Shown here: in pieces, positions 1-8,956 of the stretch
Layout of the letters: each line of letters opens with the position of its first letter
Position numbering within the stretch: the stretch's first letter is position 1
Source: Sulfurimonas sp.
GTDB lineage: Bacteria > Campylobacterota > Campylobacteria > Campylobacterales > Sulfurimonadaceae
Length of the DNA stretch: 62,348 nt
NCBI RefSeq assembly: GCF_023228785.1
Contig: NZ_JALOAN010000012.1
Location: 1 to 62,348, forward strand
Direction: 5' to 3'
Program-made: the position numbers and the translations under genes
Notes under the pieces: model-generated
The model's database searches: none
The model's input: the letters and a program-made list of their open reading frames with translations, nothing else
What the model was told of the DNA's origin: nothing

Positions 1-2977
1 CTTTATCATCTACAATTTTTTTGACTTCTCTTGCTAGTAAAAGTAATTTATCTTCAGGGTAAGCAAAATCAAACTTCTTGGCAATAGATTTTAAAATATC
101 ATAAAATGCTTTTTCTTCAAAATCTATGCCCATACTTTTAAATGAGTCTTTTTCTTTTTTTAGCTCATAGTAAAGATCTATTATCTCATCTGTAAAATCT
201 TCTAAAACTCCGCTAACTAAAACATCTTCTTCTTTTCTCTCATTGTATTTTTGCACTAAAGAGGTAAACTTTTTAGAAAAATCTTCCGCCTTTGTTTTGT
301 TGACTTTTTTAAAATCCTCTAGTGCTTTTGAGAGTAGTTGTTGTAGTAGTTTTATCTTTGTGTTTGGTAGTTTTATCTTTTCTATCTTGTTGATATAGTC
401 TTCATCAAATATATCTATCTGTGCTTCATCTTCACTTCCTAGCTTAAATATCTCTTGAACTCCATCGCTTTTAAGAGCTTCTGCTATCATCAAAGAGACT
501 TTCGCATTCATAGACGCAGTATCTGGAGCATCGCCTTTTGTTAGTTTGAGAACTATTGTTCTTATAGCCATATAAAAATGTATATGATCTTTTTCATCTT
601 CTGTAAAAACCTCACTACCACAAGCTATATCGTAAGCGGATTTCAATCTTTTTACTATGTAGATAAATCTAGATTCTAACTCTTTAGTAAGCTGTACAAA
701 TTCGCTCGCATCGTTAAGAGTCTCTAGTTGCTCTCTGGGAGTTCCACTAAAGTATCCACTTGTATCAAACCTATGAAAAAGTTTTGCTAGTAGATCTAGC
801 TGATCTTTTACTATTACTATGGAAGCATTTATATCTTCAAAGTTTTGACTATCTATCTGTGAGAACTGTTTAAGAGCTTTATTCATAGCTGTTTTTATGC
901 CTATGTAATCCACTACAAGCCCTTTTTCTTTTGACTTATACTTTCTATTTACTCTTGAGATTGTTTGGATAAGATTGTGCTCTTGTATGGGTTTGTCTAT
1001 GTAGATTGTGTCCAAACATGGTACATCAAACCCTGTTAGCCACATATCAACTACTATGGCAATTTTAAAGTTTGATTTTTCATTTTTGAACTGTGTATCT
1101 AGTGTTTTTCTATACTCTTTAGTACCTAGCATATCGTATAGTTCTTTTTCATCATCCTTATTTCTAGTCATAATCATTTTGATTTTTTCTAGTGGCAGTA
1201 TCTCTTTTTTTTCTCTCTCACTAAGTTCCTCATCACTGACTTTTTTCTCCATCCACTCTGGTCGTAGTGCTACTATCTCTTTGTAAAGAGCATAAGCGAT
1301 TGGTCGACTACTAGCTACAAAGATAGCTTTTCCCTTGATACTAGCACCCTCACCCACTCTCTTTTCATAGTGTTCTACAAAGTCGCGTGCAACTGCTCTA
1401 AGCCTATCTGGATCTCCTAAGATCGTACTCATACTTGAGATGGCTTTTTTGCTTTTATCTATCTGGTACTCATTCGCACCCGCACTAGCACACTCTTCAT
1501 AGTAGTTTTCTATCTCTTGGAGTTTGGCGTTATCTAGCACCACTTTAGCAGCTCTTCCCTCATAGACAACTCTAACAGTTATCTCATCTCTAACTGATTC
1601 GGTCATGGTGTAGCTATCTACTACAGCACCAAAAACATCTAGCGTAGCATCTATAGGAGTTCCTGTAAAACCTACAAAGGTAGCATTTGGCAAAGAGTCG
1701 TGTAGGTACTTTGCAAACCCATAAGTTTTTTTCACACCATCTTTTGTTACTTTTACTTTTTGGTCTAGATTTATCTGGCTTCTGTGAGCTTCATCAGATA
1801 TACAGATGATGTTTGTTCTATCACTTAATAGTTCCAGATCCTCTGTAAACTTATGAATAGTTGTAAGAAAAACTCCACCACTTTGAAGACCTTGAAGTTT
1901 TTGTCTCAAATCTTCACGACTCTCAACACTCACCACACCATCATCACCTATAAAGCCCTTTGCACTGCCAAACTGTTGAGCTAGTTGAGAATCTAGATCT
2001 GTTCTATCTGTTATGAGTATGATGGTTGGGCTAGAAAATGCAACACTCTTCATCAGCATACGAGTAAGATAGAGCATAGTAAAACTCTTGCCACAACCAG
2101 TTGCTCCAAAGTAAGTACCACCTTTTCCATCGCCATGAGGTTTTTGGTGTAGCTTTATGTTTTCATAAAGTTTTCTAGTAGCGTAGTACTGTGGATAGCG
2201 ACAAACTATCTTTTCATCTTTTTTTGATTTATCTGGCATGTAGATAAAGTTATGGATGATATCTACAAGTCTCTCTTTGTTAAACATCCCTTTTATCATA
2301 CTATACATCGAGTCTATACCATCAACATCCACTTCGTTACCAGTTATCTTTCTCCATGCATAAAAAAACTCATAAGGTGCAAACAAAGATCCAGCTTTGT
2401 TGTTCACTCCATCACTTATGATACAAAAAGCGTTGTATTTTAAAAGCTCTGGGATATCTCTTTTGTATCTAGTTGTGAGTTGCACAAATGCATCGTGCAA
2501 AGTAGCCTCTTCTCGTATGGCACTTTTAAACTCAAACACAACTAAGGGAAACCCATTTATATAAAGAACTCCATCAGGGATGCGTTTTTCATAGCCTACT
2601 ATTTCGAGTTGATTTACTATCTTAAAATTGTTTGTTTGTACATCCTCATAGTTTATAAACTCTATATGAATATCTTTAGCATTTGCATCTTCGCGTTTAA
2701 ATATAAAACCATCAGATACTAACTTCATGATAGTTTTATTAGAATCATACAAGTCACTAGATGGATAGCTTTGGAGTTTTCTTATGATTTGAGTGATTTC
2801 ACTCTGTGTTATATCATCAGCTTTGTATCTACTTTGCAAGTACTTTTTTAGATCATCTCTTATAAGCACCTCACTATCATCTCGCTCTATCTCTTTGGCA
2901 TGTTGATAACCAATACCTTGCTCTTCTAGTAGATCTATAAACGCTCGTTCTAGTTTTTCTTCTGTAAACTTACTCAT
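1..2977 (-). CDS. hsdR: Type I restriction enzyme R subunit, partial (C-terminus beyond the left edge)
   Basis: This is the ATP-dependent translocase and nuclease subunit of a type I restriction complex. The frame stays open from the ATG at 2977 to position 1, giving about 992 residues with no stop. The N-terminal part (about residues 130-150) reads PDGVLYINGFPLVVFEFK, a PD-(D/E)xK nuclease-like core. A Walker A motif GATGCGKS lies near residues 291-298 and a DEAH box (SDEAHRSQ) near 394-399, so the first motor domain is intact. The start overlaps the end of the RhuM-like gene by 8 bp, which fits translational coupling in one operon with hsdM and hsdS. The family is usually about 1000-1100 residues, so little is missing. 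Activity cannot be judged from this. Confidence 0.95.
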   Translation of the reverse strand, partial: MSKFTEEKLERAFIDLLEEQGIGYQHAKEIERDDSEVLIRDDLKKYLQSRYKADDITQSEITQIIRKLQSYPSSDLYDSNKTIMKLVSDGFIFKREDANAKDIHIEFINYEDVQTNNFKIVNQLEIVGYEKRIPDGVLYINGFPLVVFEFKSAIREEATLHDAFVQLTTRYKRDIPELLKYNAFCIISDGVNNKAGSLFAPYEFFYAWRKITGNEVDVDGIDSMYSMIKGMFNKERLVDIIHNFIYMPDKSKKDEKIVCRYPQYYATRKLYENIKLHQKPHGDGKGGTYFGATGCGKSFTMLYLTRMLMKSVAFSSPTIILITDRTDLDSQLAQQFGSAKGFIGDDGVVSVESREDLRQKLQGLQSGGVFLTTIHKFTEDLELLSDRTNIICISDEAHRSQINLDQKVKVTKDGVKKTYGFAKYLHDSLPNATFVGFTGTPIDATLDVFGAVVDSYTMTESVRDEITVRVVYEGRAAKVVLDNAKLQEIENYYEECASAGANEYQIDKSKKAISSMSTILGDPDRLRAVARDFVEHYEKRVGEGASIKGKAIFVASSRPIAYALYKEIVALRPEWMEKKVSDEELSEREKKEILPLEKIKMIMTRNKDDEKELYDMLGTKEYRKTLDTQFKNEKSNFKIAIVVDMWLTGFDVPCLDTIYIDKPIQEHNLIQTISRVNRKYKSKEKGLVVDYIGIKTAMNKALKQFSQIDSQNFEDINASIVIVKDQLDLLAKLFHRFDTSGYFSGTPREQLETLNDASEFVQLTKELESRFIYIVKRLKSAYDIACGSEVFTEDEKDHIHFYMAIRTIVLKLTKGDAPDTASMNAKVSLMIAEALKSDGVQEIFKLGSEDEAQIDIFDEDYINKIEKIKLPNTKIKLLQQLLSKALEDFKKVNKTKAEDFSKKFTSLVQKYNERKEEDVLVSGVLEDFTDEIIDLYYELKKEKDSFKSMGIDFEEKAFYDILKSIAKKFDFAYPEDKLLLLAREVKKIVDDK

Positions 2978-4001
2978 TTTTCTCTTCCATATTTAGTAGT
3001 AGTTTGTCAAAGTCGCTCAAGTACTCTCTATCTTGGATCACTCTATATTTTTCATACTCTGCATGAGCCTTTAGTTTTGCTTCTAGTGCCGATATTTTGC
3101 CATTATCTAAAAGTATAGGGTAGTCTGATAGTGCTAAAAACTTATCTAAAAACACTACCCAGTCTTTCATATTCATAACAATACCTCTGAGTGCTCTATC
3201 TTCTGCAAGATCCAAATATGCAGATACTATTCGTTTAAGTTGCTCAATATGTTCTTCATCTAAATAATTTTTAGCAATTGTCACATCAGCTTTGAGTATC
3301 TTTTTCTCTGGTGATTTTTTCCATGTTTTTAGTCCCATATATATTTTTTGAGCATCAGCTTCACTGTAGATAGTCTCGGCTGCCGTTTTTCCTGTAATTG
3401 CCCAGTGCATTTTATTTTGCACCGTTGCATAAAACTCTCTTGTTAGAGCATCATTTTTATCATAGTCCGCACTTAGTGCATATATATCTGTAACTTTTTG
3501 ATAAAATCTTCGCTCACTTAGTCGTATCTCTCTTATACGGTCTAGTTGCTCATCAAAATAATCTTGCCCAAAGTGTTTGACCGCTTTTAGTCTCTCATCG
3601 TCCATAGCAAACCCTTTGACTATGTACTCTTCAAGTATGCCTGTAGCCCATCTTCTAAACTCTAGAGCTCTATGAGAGTTTACTCTGTATCCTACTGCTG
3701 TGATGGCTTTTAGGTTGTAGTGTTTGCTTTGTCGTTTTACCTCTCTAGAACCCTCTTTTTGAACTTGTAAGAATTCCTTACAAGTTGTATTTTCACTTTG
3801 TTCTTGTTCATCATAGATATTCTTGAGGTGCAAAGTTATGTTTTGTGGTGTAGTATCAAACAGTTCTGCCATCTTTTTTTGTGTAAGCCACAAAGTCTCA
3901 TCTTCAAAAAGAACATCAATGTTGACTTTTGCATCTTCAATCTTAAAAATAACAAAATTTGAAAACTCTTGAGCTGTTGTATTTATGATTTGTTTAGCCA
4001 T
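2970..4001 (-). CDS. RhuM-family protein inside the R-M operon
   Basis: The 343-residue product resembles the 'virulence RhuM' family (Pfam Virulence_RhuM), recognised by the N-terminal block DETLWLTQKKMAELFDTT and the following H-x-L-K-x-I-Y segment, a probable DNA-binding helix-turn-helix of phage-antirepressor style. Next come YNLKAITAVGYRVNS and EFRRWATGIL, also typical of the family. Its biochemical function is unknown. Homologues often sit among type I restriction genes and in defence or mobile regions, and here it lies between hsdS and hsdR. Its start overlaps the end of a truncated Fic-like ORF and its end overlaps hsdR by 8 bp. A regulatory or toxin/antitoxin-like role is inference only. 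Confidence 0.85.
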   Translation of the reverse strand: MAKQIINTTAQEFSNFVIFKIEDAKVNIDVLFEDETLWLTQKKMAELFDTTPQNITLHLKNIYDEQEQSENTTCKEFLQVQKEGSREVKRQSKHYNLKAITAVGYRVNSHRALEFRRWATGILEEYIVKGFAMDDERLKAVKHFGQDYFDEQLDRIREIRLSERRFYQKVTDIYALSADYDKNDALTREFYATVQNKMHWAITGKTAAETIYSEADAQKIYMGLKTWKKSPEKKILKADVTIAKNYLDEEHIEQLKRIVSAYLDLAEDRALRGIVMNMKDWVVFLDKFLALSDYPILLDNGKISALEAKLKAHAEYEKYRVIQDREYLSDFDKLLLNMEEKNE

Positions 4002-4146
4002 TATATTTTCCCTCTATCTCCAAAGTACCTGCCAAAGTTTTAATGCAGTTCTTTTTTCTTAGCATAAGATTTGCTTTTGCAAGTTGAGCAAACTGAAGTT
4101 TTATTGTTTTTGAAGTTATGGTGTATGGTGGGGTGTAGTTGTTCAT
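3997..4146 (-). pseudogene. Remnant of a Fic-family protein N-terminus (49 codons)
   Basis: This short frame starts with ATG 3 bp after the hsdS stop and ends with TAA overlapping the RhuM-like start. It encodes YTPPYTITSKTIKL, then LMLRKKNCIKTLAGTLEIEG. From memory, Fic-domain proteins begin with a similar YTITPKI segment, then LRRxNRIRTIQxSLxIEGNTL, which is the N-terminal helix and inhibitory region ahead of the catalytic HPFxxGNGR motif. The core of about 250 residues is absent, so no AMP-transferase activity is possible. The likely origin is a deletion that joined the Fic start to the next gene. It could also be a genuine small protein, but the family match argues for decay. Confidence 0.55.
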
Positions 4147-4149
4147 AAT

Positions 4150-5316
4150 CTAGCCTTCAATAGTTGCCATTTTTGAAAGTAAAGTAGTATCAAATTCAAC
4201 TAAAAATTCAATTTCATGCTGTAAAGTTAATTTATGATCAAAGATTGGTTTTAAAAGTTTATAAAACTTTTCTGCAATATATTCATTTGCTAAAACTATA
4301 GGCAAATTATTTAATATCTGCATAGTTAGAAACTTTGTCGCTGTTCCTGATGACAATCCTTTGAAATTTTCTAATTCACTTTTGACAACTAAATATATTT
4401 GTTCATTTGATAGTTGATTATGATTAGTTGTAATGACATAAGTTCTTTGATATGCATCAAACTTTCCTCTATAAAATTTTAATGGATAAATTGCACTGGC
4501 ATTATTACCTGCTAGTAAAACTGCTTCACATTGAAACGAATATGTATTTGTTTTAAAAGTTTCTGCTGAACAAGTAAAAAAAGGGAAGTTTCCATTATCT
4601 ATAGCTGCATTTGAGTTTAACTTTCCTGTAGTAAAGTTCATTACATTCTCAGATGTAGTACCTTTCCATCCTTTTGGTATCTCCATATCCAACTCATCTG
4701 AGTATTCCATCTCGCCACCATTTGATTTATATGGTTTGCCATTCTCATCTGGAAACTCAAAATTTACAAACCACTCTTTGTAGATGCTTTGTGCTGTCTC
4801 TTCTAGCTTTTTGTTTAGCTCTTCGTTTAGTTTTATTCTGTCTGTGATGGTTTCGTACTCTCTTACTATTTCTCTTTGTTTTTCTAGCGATGGGATTGGG
4901 AGTTTTACTTCACACATCTCATCCCATCCAAAAGATTCTCTTGTACTTCCGTGTGACATAAATCTGGCATATCTGTCAAACTCTTCTCTTCTAAACCACA
5001 TCATAAGATACTCAGGCAGTAACTTTTCTCTATCTGTCACTTCAAAAACTGTATAAGATGTAGAAACAATGGCTTCATCATCTTCAAGTAATGCTACAGA
5101 TATTTTATCTCCATTTCGTGAAGTTACAGATCCATAAGTAAATTGATTTTTTTTGACTATCTTGTACTTTGACATATCAGTACCAATAGTATTTGCAATA
5201 GATGGGATAAACTTTTTAGTGATACTTACACCTAAAAGCTTTGTGACTTTAAGATTAGTGTTTTTAATACTAACTTGTTTTATAAATTGACCTAGCTTTT
5301 TATAACTACTTCTCAT
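4150..5316 (-). CDS. hsdS: Type I restriction enzyme specificity subunit
   Basis: The 388-residue protein shows the usual two half-repeats. Target-recognition domain 1 covers about residues 1-135. A central conserved helix follows (LPIPSLEKQREIVREYETI, then KLEETAQSIYKEWF). Domain 2 covers about 215-340 and ends in a second conserved helix containing LPIVLANEYIAEKFYKLL. It supplies sequence recognition for both methylation with HsdM and cleavage with HsdR. The gene lies 36 bp downstream of hsdM. The target sequence cannot be predicted from this. Its length is normal for the family and no frameshift is seen. Confidence 0.93.
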   Translation of the reverse strand: MRSSYKKLGQFIKQVSIKNTNLKVTKLLGVSITKKFIPSIANTIGTDMSKYKIVKKNQFTYGSVTSRNGDKISVALLEDDEAIVSTSYTVFEVTDREKLLPEYLMMWFRREEFDRYARFMSHGSTRESFGWDEMCEVKLPIPSLEKQREIVREYETITDRIKLNEELNKKLEETAQSIYKEWFVNFEFPDENGKPYKSNGGEMEYSDELDMEIPKGWKGTTSENVMNFTTGKLNSNAAIDNGNFPFFTCSAETFKTNTYSFQCEAVLLAGNNASAIYPLKFYRGKFDAYQRTYVITTNHNQLSNEQIYLVVKSELENFKGLSSGTATKFLTMQILNNLPIVLANEYIAEKFYKLLKPIFDHKLTLQHEIEFLVEFDTTLLSKMATIEG

Positions 5317-5352
5317 AAAGTTCTGCCTCTATCTGAACTATTGGCAAAAGTC

Positions 5353-6906
5353 TTAGTCGATGGCATAACCCAACTCCTCGAACACTTTAAGCAACTCTTT
5401 TTTAGATTTTTCTTCCTCTTCTAACAAAATTTTAAATTCACTTTGAAGTGTTTTCATCTTCTCATCAAAGTCTATGTTCTCATCTCTGTTTACAAACTCT
5501 ATGTATTTGCTAGGAACTAGTGAGAAGTCTTTTTTCTCTACCTCATCTTTAGATGCACTGTAGCAGTACTCAGATACATCTTTATAGGCCTCATTTTGCC
5601 ATGCGTGGTAAGTAGAAGAGATCTCGTCTATTGCCTCTTCATCAAACTCTATAAACTTTTTCTCAAATGGCACACCTTTTTGGCGTAGATCCATAAAGAG
5701 TATCTCATCTGTTCTATCTCTATGTACTTTAGTTCTACCATTTTGCTCAAAAGTTCTCTCTTTTTTGTTGGCGTTTAGTATCCAAAGAGTGACACTTATA
5801 TCTGTGGTATAAAACATATTTCTAGGTAAAATCACTATTGATTCTACCATGTCATTTTCTATGAGCTTTTTGCGGATCTTGTACTCTTCACCGCCACCAC
5901 TTAGTGCTCCATTTGCAAGGATAAAGCCCGCTACTCCATTTTGTGAGAGTTTTGAGACCATGTTAAGGATCCAGCCGTAGTTAGCGTTTGAGGTTGGTGG
6001 TGTTTCGTATCCACTCCATCGTGGATCATCTACTAGCTCATTTACACCTCTCCAGTCTTTTTGGTTAAAAGGAGGATTTGCCATGATGAAGTCAGCTTTT
6101 AGGTCTTTGTGTTGATCTTTGCTAAATGTATCAGCAGCCACACTTCCAAGATTTGCAGATATGCCTCTGATGGCTAAGTTCATTTTGGCTAGTTTGTAAG
6201 TTGTTGCAGTGTACTCTTGTCCATAGACAGATATATCTTTTTTGCTTCCATTGTGAGCGTCTATAAACTTTACAGACTGCACAAACATACCACCAGATCC
6301 ACAAGCAGGATCGTAGATCTTGCCCTTGTATGGTTCTATCATATTTGCTATGAGATTTACTATGGACTTTGGAGTGTAAAACTCCCCTTTTCCTTTACCC
6401 TCTGCTATGGCAAACTTACTTAAAAAGTACTCATAGACACGCCCAACTATATCGCTACCTTTGTCTTGTATGGTGTTGATGTTGTTGATGGTGTCTATGA
6501 GAGATGAGAGTTTACTTGCGTCTAGTCCTAGTCTTGAGAAGTAGTTGTCAGGTAGTGCACCTTTTAGAGATGGATTGTTTTTCTCTACAGTTGAGAGGGC
6601 TGTGTCTATTTTTAGAGCTATATCATCTTGTTTGGCATGTTGTTTTATGTATGACCATCTAGAGATCTCAGGCAGATAAAAAACATTCTCCATGGTGTAA
6701 AACTCAACCATATCAACAAATGCTTCTTTACCATCAGCTATAAGTTGCTCTCTTCTTGCCTCATAAGTATCGCTCACAAACTTTAAAAAGATGAGCCCTA
6801 AAACTATATGTTTGTATTCGCTAGATTCTACTGTTCCTCTTAGTTTATTTGCACTCTCCCAAAGAGACTCTTCCATAGACTTTTGTTTTGTTTTTGCTTT
6901 TGCCAT
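5353..6906 (-). CDS. hsdM: Type I restriction-modification N6-adenine methyltransferase
   Basis: The 517-residue protein has the HsdM N-terminal helical domain (about residues 8-150). It then has the SAM-binding motif DPACGSGGMF (199-208) and the adenine-methyltransferase motif NPPF (277-280, in ADFIMANPPFN). It methylates adenine in the site chosen by HsdS and forms the M2S core of the complex. It is the first gene of the operon, with 71 bp between its start and the upstream aldo/keto reductase. The start is supported by the typical MxExSLWESANKLRG beginning of the family. Confidence 0.96.
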   Translation of the reverse strand: MAKAKTKQKSMEESLWESANKLRGTVESSEYKHIVLGLIFLKFVSDTYEARREQLIADGKEAFVDMVEFYTMENVFYLPEISRWSYIKQHAKQDDIALKIDTALSTVEKNNPSLKGALPDNYFSRLGLDASKLSSLIDTINNINTIQDKGSDIVGRVYEYFLSKFAIAEGKGKGEFYTPKSIVNLIANMIEPYKGKIYDPACGSGGMFVQSVKFIDAHNGSKKDISVYGQEYTATTYKLAKMNLAIRGISANLGSVAADTFSKDQHKDLKADFIMANPPFNQKDWRGVNELVDDPRWSGYETPPTSNANYGWILNMVSKLSQNGVAGFILANGALSGGGEEYKIRKKLIENDMVESIVILPRNMFYTTDISVTLWILNANKKERTFEQNGRTKVHRDRTDEILFMDLRQKGVPFEKKFIEFDEEAIDEISSTYHAWQNEAYKDVSEYCYSASKDEVEKKDFSLVPSKYIEFVNRDENIDFDEKMKTLQSEFKILLEEEEKSKKELLKVFEELGYAID

Positions 6907-6977
6907 TATTTGGTGTGACCTTATAAAAAATAATTTTTATTTATTATAGCCTTTAAAGCAAGAAAGACAAATAGTGT

Positions 6978-7997
6978 TTAGCCCATCGGGTACATAATTT
7001 CTTCTTGTATAATTTTTATCTTTTGCATCACCTCATCACTAAGTTCTAGATCCATTGCTGCAAATGAGTCATCTAATTGCTCTGCGTTTACTGCTCCTAT
7101 GATGGTAGATGCTACAAAGTCAAACTGCTTTGAGTAGGCTACTGCTAGGGTTACTGGACTTATGTCTAAACTCTTTGCTATCTCCATATACTTTGCGGTA
7201 GATGCAAGTGACTTTTCATTTACAAATCTTGTACCTTGCGCTTTTGTGCGGGGATCTTTGCTTTTAAGATACTCACTAAATCTTGCATCTGATGGGTAAA
7301 ATGCACCGTTATACTTTCCACTTAAAACTCCACCAGCTATGGGCGAGTATGGCAGAAGTGATATTTGCTCTTTTTGGCAAACTAAAGAGAGTTCATCTAA
7401 AAATCGTGGATTATTTAAAGAGAAGTTGTTTTGGATGGACTCAAACCTTGAGATCTCAAGTCTCTTTGAAGTCTCATTTGCTTTTGTTAGTCCATAAGCA
7501 CTATCGTTTGAAGTTCCGATGTACCTAACCTTGCCCTCTTTTACAAGCTCATCAAAGGCTAGTAGCGACTCTTCTATGGGAACTAAAGTATCTGGCCAGT
7601 GCATCTGGTAAAGATCTATATAGTCCGTTTGAAGTCTCTTCAAGCTCCCCTCAACCGCTCTTTTGATATGAAATTTATCAACAGCCGTAAGACCATGCCT
7701 AATGGGTGGAACAAACCAACCATTTGCAGCTCCAGCAATTTTTGAAGCTAAGATGATGCTATCTCTTTGTTTAGTCTTTAACCACTTACCAACAATAGTC
7801 TCAGTCTCCCCTGCGTAGTCAACTTTTGGAGGAACAGGATAGAGTTCAGCTGTGTCGAAAAAGTTTATACCTCTCTCATACGCTCTGTCCATTATCTTAA
7901 ATGACTCAACCTCATCACTCCAACTACCAAAACCCATAGTTCCTAAACATATTGGCGTAACTCTAAGCCCAGTTTTTCCAATGTATCTGTAATTCAT
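6978..7997 (-). CDS. Aldo/keto reductase
   Basis: The 339-residue NADPH-dependent oxidoreductase has a TIM-barrel fold. The catalytic tetrad is visible: Asp and Tyr in NFFDTAELYP, Lys in IILASKIAG and His in LYQMHWPD. The cofactor-binding end contains STIIGAVNAEQL. The block DKFHIKRAVEGSLKRLQTDY and the overall length resemble the Tas/YajO-like group. The substrate is unknown. It ends 71 bp before hsdM on the same strand, but shows no functional link with the restriction genes. The VF530-like gene is downstream of nothing obvious: it begins on the far side, so this gene may share a transcript with it. Confidence 0.9.
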   Translation of the reverse strand: MNYRYIGKTGLRVTPICLGTMGFGSWSDEVESFKIMDRAYERGINFFDTAELYPVPPKVDYAGETETIVGKWLKTKQRDSIILASKIAGAANGWFVPPIRHGLTAVDKFHIKRAVEGSLKRLQTDYIDLYQMHWPDTLVPIEESLLAFDELVKEGKVRYIGTSNDSAYGLTKANETSKRLEISRFESIQNNFSLNNPRFLDELSLVCQKEQISLLPYSPIAGGVLSGKYNGAFYPSDARFSEYLKSKDPRTKAQGTRFVNEKSLASTAKYMEIAKSLDISPVTLAVAYSKQFDFVASTIIGAVNAEQLDDSFAAMDLELSDEVMQKIKIIQEEIMYPMG

Positions 7998-8017
7998 TTG
8001 TGCCCCTTTTACTATCT

Positions 8018-8248
8018 CTACTTCGCTTCTATCATCTTTATATACAACTCTTCAACTTTTTCTCTAGCCCAAGGAGTTTTTCTAAGAAACTTCAAGCTCG
8101 AATTTACTGTTGGATCAAACAAAAAACATCTGATCTCTATGAGTTTTCCTAACTTTTTCCAACCGTAATGTTTCACAAGATCTTCTAAAATATCTTTTAA
8201 TTTTACCCCATGCAGGGGATTGTTTTTGTTTTTTTCACGCTCACTCAT
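8018..8248 (-). CDS. VF530-family (DUF2132) small protein
   Basis: The 76-residue cytoplasmic protein matches the VF530/DUF2132 family by length and by the blocks NPLHGVKLKDILEDLVKHYGW, IEIRCFLFDPTVNSSLKFLRKTPWAR and VEELY. Structures of the family suggest a nucleic-acid-binding fold, but no function is established as far as I know. The gene lies 20 bp upstream of the aldo/keto reductase start on the same strand, so the two may be co-transcribed. Confidence 0.85.
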   Translation of the reverse strand: MSEREKNKNNPLHGVKLKDILEDLVKHYGWKKLGKLIEIRCFLFDPTVNSSLKFLRKTPWAREKVEELYIKMIEAK

Positions 8249-8290
8249 TCTCTTCCTTTTTTTACTAGCATCATTTATATTTAATTTTCT

Positions 8291-8956
8291 CTATATAAAT
8301 TCCAAAGCTCTTTGATCAAACTGATATGTTTTATAAGCTATTTTTGTTAAGATTTTTTTACTTGATAGATCTTTAAAGAGTTTTATAAGAGTTGGTTTTG
8401 AGATACTTACTTCTTGCATAATGTCGCTATATGATGCTAAGAGTTGGTCTTTTTCATTTAAGCTCTCTACTATAAACCTTATAACTTCAACCTGTTTTGA
8501 GTCTGTTATGGCTGAGATAGTTCTGATGATATTTGAGTTTTTTCGTATCTCTTTTTCTTGCATTAGTGGAAGCACTATGTCGTGTAGAGTATTTAAAAGC
8601 TCTTTTAAGTTTATGGGCTTTACTATATAGTTCTCTACCTTTAGTTTTATAGCATCTAGTAGGTACTTAGTATCTGTATGAGCAGTTGTTAGAATTGTCG
8701 GTATATGTATATTGTGTACCTCTTTTAACTCTCTTAAAAAATCGATGCCATTCTCATCCTCTAGCAAAATATCTGATACTATCACATCGACTCTATATCT
8801 TTTTATAATTTCAAAGGCCTCTTTTGAGGTTTTTATGGCAAAGATCTCATTTACAAAATCTCCAAGCATATCTTTAGTTTGATGCAAAAGTGAGTCGTCA
8901 TCTTCTAAGTAAAGTATGTTATATCCATTTAGTATGTTTAAGTTTCTAGTTATCAT
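8291..8956 (-). CDS. Response regulator with an unusual C-terminal winged-helix-like domain
   Basis: The ATG at 8956 has an AAGGA ribosome site just upstream; the alternative ATG at 8971 does not, so I chose the former (221 residues). The receiver domain (about 10-125) shows acidic LEDDD, the phosphoacceptor Asp62 in VIVSDILLEDENG, Thr in TILTTAH and Lys in VKPIN. The last 70 residues are not an OmpR or NarL domain; they read as a compact helix-turn-helix (VSISKPTLIKLFKDLSSKKIL), similar in style to MarR/ArsR winged helices. It overlaps the kinase gene by 11 bp. Control of the divergent formate dehydrogenase cluster is inference from position. Confidence 0.85.
   Translation of the reverse strand: MITRNLNILNGYNILYLEDDDSLLHQTKDMLGDFVNEIFAIKTSKEAFEIIKRYRVDVIVSDILLEDENGIDFLRELKEVHNIHIPTILTTAHTDTKYLLDAIKLKVENYIVKPINLKELLNTLHDIVLPLMQEKEIRKNSNIIRTISAITDSKQVEVIRFIVESLNEKDQLLASYSDIMQEVSISKPTLIKLFKDLSSKKILTKIAYKTYQFDQRALEFI

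Noticed and set aside
1..2977. Broken hsdR
   Set aside because: The frame is open to the window edge with all N-terminal motifs intact; the missing end is due to the window limit.
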